Positions 24,747-31,667 of a stretch of 32,969 bases of DNA are shown here, piece by piece. This stretch comes from DATGZH01 sp035297265 (GTDB taxonomy: Bacteria; Actinomycetota; Acidimicrobiia; Acidimicrobiales; RAAP-2): NCBI GenBank assembly GCA_035297265.1, contig DATGZH010000054.1, positions 1 to 32,969 of the forward strand, given 5' to 3'. The position numbers and the translations under genes were made by a program. Position 1 is the stretch's first letter; each line of letters opens with the position of its first letter. The notes under the pieces were generated by a model, which searched no databases, was not told the DNA's origin, and saw only the letters and a program-made list of their open reading frames with translations.

Positions 24747-25112
24747 TCAGCTGAAGGACGAGCCGCAGCCGCAGGTCCGGCTGGCGTTGGGGTTCTCGAT
24801 GTGGAACCCCGCGCCCTGCAGCCCGTCGCTGTAGTCGAGGGTCGAGCCGGTGAGCAGTTCGGCGCTGGCCCCGTCCACCACGACCTTCACGTCGCCGAAC
24901 TCCCGGACGACGTCGTCGTCGGCCACCTCGGTGTCGAAGTACATCTCGTAGCTGTAGCCCGAGCAGCCGCCGGGCCGCACGGCCACCCGCAGGGCCAGGC
25001 CCTCGTCCGACTCCTCGGCGAGGAGGGTGGTCACCTTGGCCGTGGCGGCGTCGGTGAGGCTCACGGGGTCCGGCTTCTTGCCGATGCTCACGGTCGTGGC
25101 CATGCTCGTCAC
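24747..25112 (-). CDS. erpA: A-type iron-sulfur cluster carrier (ErpA/IscA/HesB family)
   Basis: 121 residues. The three cluster-binding cysteines are present: C50 in GGCSGYSYEM, and C114 and C116 in TCGCGSSFS at the end. It carries and inserts 2Fe-2S or 4Fe-4S clusters into target enzymes. GTG at 25112 is chosen because GAGGAGG (25124-25118) lies 5 bases ahead; the ATG at 25103 would be 14 bases away. The downstream neighbour is a 2Fe-2S oxidoreductase and the divergent gene is the Mrp cluster carrier, so the locus is dedicated to Fe-S metabolism. ErpA versus IscA naming is by convention; no other isc genes are present. Confidence 0.92.
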   Translation of the reverse strand: MTSMATTVSIGKKPDPVSLTDAATAKVTTLLAEESDEGLALRVAVRPGGCSGYSYEMYFDTEVADDDVVREFGDVKVVVDGASAELLTGSTLDYSDGLQGAGFHIENPNASRTCGCGSSFS

Positions 25113-25143
25113 GGTCGCCTCCTCGCGCTGACTTGCCCAGAGG

Positions 25144-25149
25144 ATCTTA
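25144..25149 (-). promoter_or_regulatory. Candidate -10 element of the erpA gene
   Basis: TAAGAT on the minus strand (25149-25144), about 30 bases before the GTG start and its Shine-Dalgarno sequence. No convincing -35 was seen. Confidence 0.4.
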
Positions 25150-25229
25150 CCGGTGGCCCGCCCCTCCCGGCACACCCCCGGTCCGGCGCCGGGCCACGGC
25201 CCGTGGGCTGCCTGAGCAGGGCCGACCGG

Positions 25230-25235
25230 TAGGAT
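25230..25235 (+). promoter_or_regulatory. Leaderless -10 element (TAGGAT) of mrp
   Basis: TAGGAT ends 7 bases before the GTG at 25243, with no Shine-Dalgarno sequence between them. Spacing and sequence match other leaderless-type sites in this window. Confidence 0.55.
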
Positions 25236-25242
25236 CGGGACA

Positions 25243-26457
25243 GTGACCGACGCCTCCTTCGACGGCGGCGCGTCGGACCCGGCGCCCGAGGGGGTGGTCC
25301 CGGCACCGACGGGTCGCCCGGACCTCGTCGACGCCCTGCGGGCCGTCATCGACCCCGAGCTCGGCGACAACGTGGTCGACCTCGGCATGGTCCGCTCGGT
25401 CGAGCTCGACCGGGACGGCCACGCCGTGGCGGAGGTGGCCCTCACGGTGGCTTCCTGCCCGCTGCGCTCCCAGCTCGAGGACGACGTACGGCGGCGCCTC
25501 GCCGGGCTCCCCGGCGTGCACTCGGTGGAGGTCCGCACGGGAGTGATGGACGCCACGGCGCGCGAGGCGGTCATGGCCCGGGCCCGCTGGAAGGCCCGGG
25601 AGAGCGCGCCGTCCACCGCGGTGCCCGATGGCGCCCGGGTGCTGGCCGTGGCCTCGGGCAAGGGCGGCGTCGGCAAATCCTCGGTGACCGTCAACCTGGC
25701 CGTGGCCCTCGCCCGGCGGGGGCTCGTGATCGGCGTGCTCGACGCCGACATCTGGGGCTTCTCGGTGCCGCGGCTCCTCGGCATGGAGGGCGACGTCGAG
25801 GCTCGCGAGGGGAAGATGGTCCCCCTCGAGCTCCCGGTCGGTGACGGGCTCCTCCGCGTGCTCTCCATGGGCTTCCTCGCCGACGAGGAACGGGCGATCA
25901 TGTGGCGGGGCCTCGTCCTCAACCGGGCCGTCCAGCAGTTCCTCCAGGACGCCCACTGGGGCGAGCTCGACTACCTCCTGATCGACCTCCCGCCGGGCAC
26001 CGGCGACGTGCAGATGGGGCTGGCCCGGATGCTGCCGCGCACCGAGCTGCTCGTGGTCACCACCCCGCCGGTGGCCGCACAGAAGGTGGCCATGCGGGCG
26101 GCCGACATGGCCCGGCGGGGCTACCTCCGGGTGGCCGGCGTCATCGAGAACATGAGCGACTTCACCTGCGAGCACGGCACCACCTACGCCCTCTTCGGCT
26201 CGGGCGGCGGGGGCCGGCTGGCCACGGAGCTCGGCGTCCCCCTCGTCGGCAGCATCCCCCTCCACCCCGACATGGCGGCGGGCGGTGACGCCGGCCGGCC
26301 CGTCGCCGGCGGCGAGGGCGAGCTGGCCGAGGTGTTCGCCGAGCTGGCCCGGGTGCTGGCCGTCGACGTGGCCCCGATCATCGAGGCGTCCGGCTGCACG
26401 GGCCGGATGCTGGCCCACGTCGAAGCGGCGGTCGCCGCGGCCGACCAGACCGGCTAA
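25243..26457 (+). CDS. mrp: Mrp/ApbC-type Fe-S cluster carrier ATPase with DUF59 domain
   Basis: 404 residues. The N-terminal DUF59/MIP18 domain spans about 27-100 (LVDALRAVIDPELGDNVVDLG, with SCPL at 71-74). The deviant Walker A P-loop is SGKGGVGKSS at 138-147, followed by GVLDADIWGFSVPRLLG and DYLLIDLPPGTGD. It binds and transfers Fe-S clusters in an ATP-dependent way. Many relatives carry a CxxC near the sequence IENMS; here it reads DFTCEHGTTY with only one Cys, a variation also seen in other actinobacterial Mrp proteins. Its promoter region is shared with the divergent erpA gene. Its TAA stop overlaps the TAG stop of the convergent MBL gene. Confidence 0.94.
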   Translation: MTDASFDGGASDPAPEGVVPAPTGRPDLVDALRAVIDPELGDNVVDLGMVRSVELDRDGHAVAEVALTVASCPLRSQLEDDVRRRLAGLPGVHSVEVRTGVMDATAREAVMARARWKARESAPSTAVPDGARVLAVASGKGGVGKSSVTVNLAVALARRGLVIGVLDADIWGFSVPRLLGMEGDVEAREGKMVPLELPVGDGLLRVLSMGFLADEERAIMWRGLVLNRAVQQFLQDAHWGELDYLLIDLPPGTGDVQMGLARMLPRTELLVVTTPPVAAQKVAMRAADMARRGYLRVAGVIENMSDFTCEHGTTYALFGSGGGGRLATELGVPLVGSIPLHPDMAAGGDAGRPVAGGEGELAEVFAELARVLAVDVAPIIEASGCTGRMLAHVEAAVAAADQTG

Positions 26458-27377
26458 GCAGCGGTCGTGGCCGTGGCCCGCCACGGCCCGTCGCGGTCCT
26501 TCCCCGCCGCGCTGACCGGGGCCGGCGGCTCGGCCCGGCCGGCGGCGGCCAGGTCGCGAAGGCACGCCCACAGCGAGCTCTGCGCCACGACCTGGCGCTC
26601 CTCGCTCACGTCGTCGTAGACCACCGCCACGAGCTCCTCGACCGTGGCCTCCTTCGCCGCGGCGAGCGCCGCGGCCACCGCAGCCGAGCGCTCCGCCCGG
26701 TGGGCCAGCGTGGCCCGGATCACGGGCGCCGGGTCGGTGATGAGCCGCCCGTGGCCCGGGGCCACCGCGCCGAGCGGCGGCTCCAGCGCGAGCAGGCGCT
26801 CGAGGCTGGCCCGGTCGGCCGCGAGGTCGCCGTCGGGCGGGCGGATGACGACGGTCGACCCGTGCATCACGTGGTCGCCGGAGCAGAGGACCGGCCCCTC
26901 CTCGAAGAGGCCGTCGGCCAGGAAGCAGAGGTGGTTCGAGGCGTGGCCCGGCGTGTGCAGCGCCCGGAGCGGCACGCCCGGGCCGTCGAGCACGAAGCCC
27001 TCGCCCACGACCCGGTCGGGCGTGAAGCCGTCGGCCGGCCCGTACCCGAGGGTCTCGGCCCCGGTGGCCGCGGCGAGCGCCGCCGCGCCCGGCGCGTGGT
27101 CGGGATGGGTGTGGGTCACGAGCACCCAGCCGACCTCGGCCCCGAGGCCGGCCACCGCGGCCACGAGCGCCGCCCGGTGGGCCGGGTCGTCGGGGCCGGG
27201 GTCGATCACCGCCAGCCGGCCGTGGCCCACGAGGTAGGTGTTCGTGCCCGGGCCGGTCATGAGGCCGGGGTTGCGGGCCGTGAGGCGCCACAGCCCCGGC
27301 GCCAGCTCGTCGAGCCGGCCCGGCCGCGGTGCCGGCCCGACACCGTGGTCGGGCACGGCCAGGGGGGCCGGGCTCAC
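26454..27377 (-). CDS. MBL-fold metallo-hydrolase (LACTB2-like)
   Basis: 307 residues. Zinc ligands of the metallo-beta-lactamase fold are present: HTHPDH at 89-94, H145 in HTPGHASNH, and D168/H169 in CSGDHVM, plus PGHGRLITDP later. The opening GPGTNTYLVGHGRLAVIDPGPDD is typical of this branch. The C-terminal third is a small helical/winged domain (TVEELVAVVYDDV, QSSLWACLRDLAAAG), as in LACTB2-type proteins, some of which are ribonucleases; the substrate here is unknown. The GTG at 27377 starts 1 base after the NUDIX stop (TGAGGTG), so the two are coupled. The mycobacterial homologue lies near whiB4, matching the local order. Confidence 0.88.
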   Translation of the reverse strand: MSPAPLAVPDHGVGPAPRPGRLDELAPGLWRLTARNPGLMTGPGTNTYLVGHGRLAVIDPGPDDPAHRAALVAAVAGLGAEVGWVLVTHTHPDHAPGAAALAAATGAETLGYGPADGFTPDRVVGEGFVLDGPGVPLRALHTPGHASNHLCFLADGLFEEGPVLCSGDHVMHGSTVVIRPPDGDLAADRASLERLLALEPPLGAVAPGHGRLITDPAPVIRATLAHRAERSAAVAAALAAAKEATVEELVAVVYDDVSEERQVVAQSSLWACLRDLAAAGRAEPPAPVSAAGKDRDGPWRATATTAA

Positions 27378-27378
27378 C

Positions 27379-28281
27379 TCAGCGAGGCGGCTCGGGAGCC
27401 TCGTTGGCCGCGGCCGAGGCCCGCCGTACGAGCTCGTTGAAGTCGGCCGCCCGGGCCCGCTCGTCGGCCGCCTCGGCATAACCCGGGTCGCCGGGGAGGA
27501 GGATCCGCCAGCCGTGGGCGTCGGCCACCACCCGGGGTTCGATGAGGGGCACCTGGGCCGAGTCGGCCGCCGCGGCGAGCAGCTCGTCGGCGGTGGCGAA
27601 CCGGCTGATGGCCTGGAGGTTGCGGATCGTTGGGAAGATGAGCTCGAACTCGCCGGCCCGGCCGCGGGCGAGCGCCTCGGCCGGCTCGATCCACAGGTCG
27701 GCGATGAGCTCACCGGCGTCGTGGGCCGGGGTCTGGTCGGTCGGCGCGGCGGCCACGAAGAAGCGGGTGTCGTAGCGCCGGGGGGCGCCGAGCGGTGTGA
27801 TCCAGTGGGCGAAGTAATGGACCCGGTCGACCGCGAGGACGAGCGACTCCTCGGCGCAGACGTCGAGGAAGCGCCGTCGGCCGCCGTTCACGTCCCGGCG
27901 GTGGGCGGCGAAGCGGGCCTCGAGGTCGGGGGCGGCGAAGGAGAGGGGCGGGCCGTCGGCCCGGTCGGCCAACAGCACGCCGGCCTCTTCGAAGCACTCC
28001 CGGAGCACCGCCACCCAGTAGGCGAGGCCGCCTTCGGCCACCTCCAGCACCGCGCTCGCCTCGGCGTCGCTGCGACCCCGGCAGATGGCCTCGGCCTCGG
28101 CCCCCCCGTCGGCCGGGTCGACGGCCCCGCCCGGGAAGACGTAGGCGCCGCCCACGAAGTCGGCGTTCAGGTTCCGTCGGACCATGAGCACCTCGAGCGG
28201 CCCGACCCCGGGGCGCCCGTCGCGCACGAGCATCAGCGTGGCCGCCTGGCGCACCTGCACCGGGGGAGGCGGGTCGACCAC
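27379..28281 (-). CDS. NUDIX hydrolase
   Basis: 300 residues. The NUDIX core is FPGGAVDPADGG at 49-60 and RECFEEAGVLLA at 94-105, with an insertion of about 30 residues between the two halves of the box compared with the minimal motif. This longer form resembles NUDT19/RNU-like and CoA-type pyrophosphohydrolases. The rest has a conserved-looking FAHWITPLGAPRRYDTRFFVA segment, as in that group. The substrate is unknown. It is the first gene of a two-gene unit with the MBL-fold hydrolase and divergent from the DUF929 gene. The GTG at 28281 is preceded after 6 bases by TAGCCT. Confidence 0.9.
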   Translation of the reverse strand: MVDPPPPVQVRQAATLMLVRDGRPGVGPLEVLMVRRNLNADFVGGAYVFPGGAVDPADGGAEAEAICRGRSDAEASAVLEVAEGGLAYWVAVLRECFEEAGVLLADRADGPPLSFAAPDLEARFAAHRRDVNGGRRRFLDVCAEESLVLAVDRVHYFAHWITPLGAPRRYDTRFFVAAAPTDQTPAHDAGELIADLWIEPAEALARGRAGEFELIFPTIRNLQAISRFATADELLAAAADSAQVPLIEPRVVADAHGWRILLPGDPGYAEAADERARAADFNELVRRASAAANEAPEPPR

Positions 28282-28287
28282 GGACCG

Positions 28288-28293
28288 AGGCTA
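28288..28293 (-). promoter_or_regulatory. Leaderless -10 element (TAGCCT) of the NUDIX gene
   Basis: Minus strand TAGCCT at 28293-28288, then CGGTCC, then GTG. There is no Shine-Dalgarno sequence before the start. Confidence 0.5.
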
Positions 28294-28452
28294 CCTGGGA
28301 GGACCCGGCGCCCTCGGGGCCCGTCGCTGGCGCGGAGGCCCGACGACGCGTCGTTTCCACCCTGGTCTACGCTGCCCTGCAGACCCTCCCGGCGGGGGCG
28401 GCCGGGCAGCGGCCTCCTCCAGCCAGCCCCTCCAGACGCTCCGAGGATGTCG

Positions 28453-29718
28453 ATGCCAGACGACGACGCCCAGCCCGCCACCTCCCGGTCGGCGGCCGAC
28501 AAGGAACGGTCCCGTCAGCAGAGCCGCCCGGTGACCGGCAAGGGCACCACCTCGACGCAGGGCGGCGGCTCCACCGGGGCCAAGGGCGGCAACGCCCAGC
28601 GGTCCTCGGGGAACGGCCCCTCCGGCTCCAGCCAGGGCTCGGGGAACCGGAACGCGACCACCAAGAACACGACCACCAAGCAGGGTGGGCAACGGAGCAC
28701 CGCGGGCCAGCGTCCCCAAGGGTCCAACCAGCAGCGGCCCAAGAAGTCGGGGAACCGGCCCGTCACGACCGGCCGGTCCCAGGCCCGGCGGGCCCCCGCC
28801 CGGCGCTCCACGACGACCCTCCTCACCTGGGGCGCGGTGGCGCTCGTCCTCGTCATCGTCGTGGTGCTCGTCGTCGTGAAGGTGACCGGGAACAACAACA
28901 CCACGTCGGGCCAGACCACCTTCCAGCCGGTGCCCGCGTCGATCATGAACAGCGTCGAGAACGTCCCGCTGTCGGTGTTCAACAAGGTGGGCGTGGGCTC
29001 AACGCAGTTCCCGGTCAGTCCGCCGACCGAGATCAAGGGCCAGCCGCCCCTGACGTTCCCGGCCAGCAACGCCACCACGACGGGGCAGGGCGAGGGCGCC
29101 GGCACGACGAGCAGCACCGGGCTCCCCGGCGTCTTCTACCTCGGCGCCGAGTACTGCCCCTACTGCGCCGCCGAGCGGTGGCCGTTCGTGATCGCGCTGT
29201 CGAGGTTCGGCAAGATCAACAACCTCGGGCTGATGCAGTCGAGCGCCAACGACGTGTTCCCGAACACCCACACCTTCACCTTCTCGAAGGCCGACTACAC
29301 GAGCCCCTACATCTCGCTCAAAGCCGTCGAGCACTACAGCGACACGCTCGTGAACGGCAACTACGGGGTCCTCCAGCCGGTGACGCAGGAGGAGGTCAAC
29401 CTCATCAACAAGTACGACAACTCGAAGTACTACTCGAACTCCACCACGTCGACCTCGGGCAGCATCCCGTTCATCGACTTCGCCAACAAGTGGTTCGTCT
29501 CGGGCGCCAGCTACTCGCCGTCGGTCCTCACGGGTCTCACCCAGGACCAGATCGCCTCCCAGCTCAACGACCCGACCAGCCCGGTGACCCAAGCCATCAT
29601 CTCGGCGGCCAACTACCTGACCGCGGCGATCTGCCAGGGCACCGGCGGCCAGCCGGCCTCGGTCTGCGCGACCAAGGGCGTGCAGGCCGCGGAGAAGTCG
29701 ATGGGCATCAAGTCCTGA
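28453..29718 (+). CDS. Membrane-anchored DUF929 protein with thioredoxin-like CPYC motif
   Basis: 421 residues. The first 115 are a disordered, Ser/Gly/Gln/Thr-rich and basic cytoplasmic tail. One membrane helix follows at about 123-145 (LLTWGAVALVLVIVVVLVVV). The outer part carries LGAEYCPYCAAERWPFVIALSRFG, a thioredoxin-like motif with C235 and C238, in a DUF929 domain. A third and fourth Cys lie near the end (AAICQGTGG and ASVCATKG). The outward topology and CxxC suggest a thiol-disulfide oxidoreductase. The start ATG 28453 has GAGG 6 bases ahead; ATG 28447 is too close to it. A VKOR gene begins 7 bases after the stop. Codon use is richer in Asn/Thr/Ser than in neighbours because of the composition. 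Enzyme activity is inferred, not shown for this family member. Confidence 0.85.
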   Translation: MPDDDAQPATSRSAADKERSRQQSRPVTGKGTTSTQGGGSTGAKGGNAQRSSGNGPSGSSQGSGNRNATTKNTTTKQGGQRSTAGQRPQGSNQQRPKKSGNRPVTTGRSQARRAPARRSTTTLLTWGAVALVLVIVVVLVVVKVTGNNNTTSGQTTFQPVPASIMNSVENVPLSVFNKVGVGSTQFPVSPPTEIKGQPPLTFPASNATTTGQGEGAGTTSSTGLPGVFYLGAEYCPYCAAERWPFVIALSRFGKINNLGLMQSSANDVFPNTHTFTFSKADYTSPYISLKAVEHYSDTLVNGNYGVLQPVTQEEVNLINKYDNSKYYSNSTTSTSGSIPFIDFANKWFVSGASYSPSVLTGLTQDQIASQLNDPTSPVTQAIISAANYLTAAICQGTGGQPASVCATKGVQAAEKSMGIKS

Positions 29719-29725
29719 CGTCCTC

Positions 29726-30232
29726 ATGAGGAGCCTGGCGGAGCCCGGCGAGGGCCTGGTCCACGAGGCCCCCACCTGGAAGGTCGTCGCGACCTTCGTC
29801 CTTTCGCTCGGCGGGTTGGCCATCTCGGCCTACCTGACCTACGTCCACTTCGCCGGGGTGCAGTCGCTCAGCTGCCCGGGGGCCGGGTCCATCATCAACT
29901 GCGAGAAGGTGACGACGAGCGCCCAGTCGTACTTCCTCGGGATGCCGGTGTCGGTGCTCGGCGCCGCCTACTACCTCGTGTTCTCCGCCCTCAACTCACC
30001 ATGGGCCTGGCGGGCGGCCGACCGGCGGGTGCACCTGGCCCGCCTGGCGGTGGCGGTGGTCGGGATGGCCTTCGCCCTCTACCTCGTGGCGGCCGAGCTC
30101 GTCATCATCGGGAACATCTGCATCTGGTGCACGTCGGTGCACGTGGTCACGTTCATCCTGTTCGTGCTCGTGCTCACGACCGTCCCGAGCATGCTCGGCT
30201 GGGGGGCCGACGGGGCCACCGAGGGGGCCTGA
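29726..30232 (+). CDS. Vitamin K epoxide reductase (VKOR) family quinone-linked disulfide oxidase
   Basis: 168 residues, four to five membrane helices. The shuttle cysteines C50 and C59 lie in the outer loop (SLSCPGAGSIINCEKV), and the quinone-side CxxC is C132 and C135 in GNICIWCTSVHV. Bacterial VKOR replaces DsbB: it re-oxidises a thioredoxin-like partner and passes electrons to quinone. It is not fused to a thioredoxin domain; the adjacent DUF929 protein with CPYC is the obvious partner, 7 bases upstream in the same operon. All four functional cysteines are present, so it should be active. Confidence 0.92.
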   Translation: MRSLAEPGEGLVHEAPTWKVVATFVLSLGGLAISAYLTYVHFAGVQSLSCPGAGSIINCEKVTTSAQSYFLGMPVSVLGAAYYLVFSALNSPWAWRAADRRVHLARLAVAVVGMAFALYLVAAELVIIGNICIWCTSVHVVTFILFVLVLTTVPSMLGWGADGATEGA

Positions 30233-30257
30233 GGACCTCAGGCCGAAGAGGGCCAGC

Positions 30258-30521
30258 TCAGAGGATGCGCCGGTCGAGCAGTTGCTTGCGCTCGACCTCG
30301 TTCAGACCACCCCAGATCCCGTGGGGCTCCCGGATCCGGATGGCGTAGTCGAGACACGCCTCACGCACGTGGCACTCCGCGCAGATCGATTTGGCGCGGG
30401 CCTCCCGGGCGAGCTTCTCGTCCTTGCGTTCGGCGTGCGAGGGCGGGAAGAAGGCCGCCGCCTGCGGCCCTCGGCACGCTGCCTTCGCTTGCCACATGTC
30501 GTCTGCATGGCGAACTGCCAC
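30258..30521 (-). CDS. WhiB-family iron-sulfur transcription regulator
   Basis: 87 residues. The four cluster cysteines are C16, C47, C50 and C56 (AAC, then SICAECHVREAC), and the turn GIWGG is at 69-72. The basic end (ERKQLLDRR) is the DNA-contacting part. Wbl proteins bind a 4Fe-4S cluster and the SigA region 4 to adjust transcription in response to redox or NO. The GTG at 30521 is preceded by a G-run; the ATG at 30497 is an alternative and would drop eight residues. The position, divergent from two ArsA-like ATPases, matches mycobacterial whiB4 and its neighbours, so a WhiB4-like oxidative-stress role is a reasonable inference. Confidence 0.93.
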   Translation of the reverse strand: MAVRHADDMWQAKAACRGPQAAAFFPPSHAERKDEKLAREARAKSICAECHVREACLDYAIRIREPHGIWGGLNEVERKQLLDRRIL

Positions 30522-30556
30522 GTGACACCCCCCACCTCAGGCGCTACCGCAGAATC

Positions 30557-30586
30557 ACGCTAGCCCCGGCCTCCGAAGACAGACAA
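30557..30586 (-). promoter_or_regulatory. Candidate whiB promoter
   Basis: Minus strand: TTGTCT (30586-30581), 18-base spacer, TAGCGT (30562-30557), predicting a leader of roughly 30 bases before the GTG. It is one of the better two-part promoters in the window. Confidence 0.5.
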
Positions 30587-30656
30587 GGCCTCTGACCAGG
30601 AACTTCGTCGTGAGCGGGCCCTCGTCGAAAGGACCCGGCGCTACGCTTCGGCCTAC

Positions 30657-31643
30657 ATGGACGTGGCCACCTTCTGCACCGAGAGCCGTGTGCTGGTGGT
30701 GGCGGGCAAGGGCGGCGTGGGCAAGACCACCATCGCCGCCGCCCTCGCCCGGATGGCCGCCGACGCCGGCCTCTCGGTCCTCGTCGTCGAACTCGAGGGG
30801 CGCGCCGGGCTCAGCACCGCCTTCGGTGGGGCCGGTCCCCTGGCCTACGAGGACACCGTCCTCTTGTCGGGGGCCGGGGTCTCGCCCGACGGCAGGGGGC
30901 ACACCGGGACGGTGCGGGGCCGCTGGCTCACCCCCGACGACGCCCTCCTCGAGTACCTGGCCGACCACGGGCTCGAACGGGTCTCCAAACGCCTCCTCTC
31001 CTCGGGGCTCCTCGACGTGGTCTCGACGGCCATCCCGGGCATCCGCGACGTGCTCGTGCTGGGCAAGGTGAAGCAGCTCGAGCGGGAGCGGGTGGCCGAC
31101 CTCATCGTGGTGGACGCCCCCGCCACCGGGCACGCCGTCACGTTCCTCACCTCGGCGAGCGGCCTCCTGGACGCGGCCCGCGGCGGCCCCGTCCGGGCTC
31201 AGGCGGCCGACGTGGTCGAGCTCCTGACCGACCCGAGCCGTTGCCGGGTGCTCCTCGTCACGCTGCCCGAGGAGATGCCGGTGAGCGAGACCGTCGAGGC
31301 GGCCTACGTCCTCGAGGACCGGGCCGGTGTGAAGCTCGGGCCGGTCGTGGTGAACGCCTACGACGCGGTGCCGGCAGCCCTCGGCACCTCGGCCGAGAAG
31401 GCCGCGGCCGCCGCCGGCGTGATCCTCGACGCCGGCCAGCTCGCCGCGTTGGAGGAGGCCCGGACCTTCCGACTGCACCGCCACGACCTGGCGGCCGAAC
31501 AGATCGGGCGGCTCGCCCGGGAGCTGCCCCTGCCCCAGCTGTTCACCCCGCCCCTCGCCGGTGAGACCGTCGGCCCGCCCGAGCTGGCCGAGCTGGCCGC
31601 GGCGCTGGCCGAGGGCGTCAACGAGCTCACCTCCGCCGCATGA
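30657..31643 (+). CDS. ArsA/GET3-like ATPase, first of a pair
   Basis: 328 residues. The deviant Walker A is AGKGGVGKTT near 16-25. VVDAPATGHAVTFL is the switch II region (A-P-A-T-G-H in place of the usual DTAPTGH). No CxxC or arsenite-binding cysteines typical of ArsA/Get3 are seen. Such proteins occur as unlike pairs in actinobacteria; the mycobacterial pair (Rv3679-Rv3680, also called BagAB) lies next to whiB4 in the same way. The pair probably forms a heterodimeric ATPase; arsenite efflux is unlikely because no arsB or arsR is near. TACGCT lies 9 bases before the ATG, so the transcript may be nearly leaderless. Confidence 0.9.
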   Translation: MDVATFCTESRVLVVAGKGGVGKTTIAAALARMAADAGLSVLVVELEGRAGLSTAFGGAGPLAYEDTVLLSGAGVSPDGRGHTGTVRGRWLTPDDALLEYLADHGLERVSKRLLSSGLLDVVSTAIPGIRDVLVLGKVKQLERERVADLIVVDAPATGHAVTFLTSASGLLDAARGGPVRAQAADVVELLTDPSRCRVLLVTLPEEMPVSETVEAAYVLEDRAGVKLGPVVVNAYDAVPAALGTSAEKAAAAAGVILDAGQLAALEEARTFRLHRHDLAAEQIGRLARELPLPQLFTPPLAGETVGPPELAELAAALAEGVNELTSAA

Positions 31644-31667
31644 ACCCGTCACCATGACCCCGTCTCG

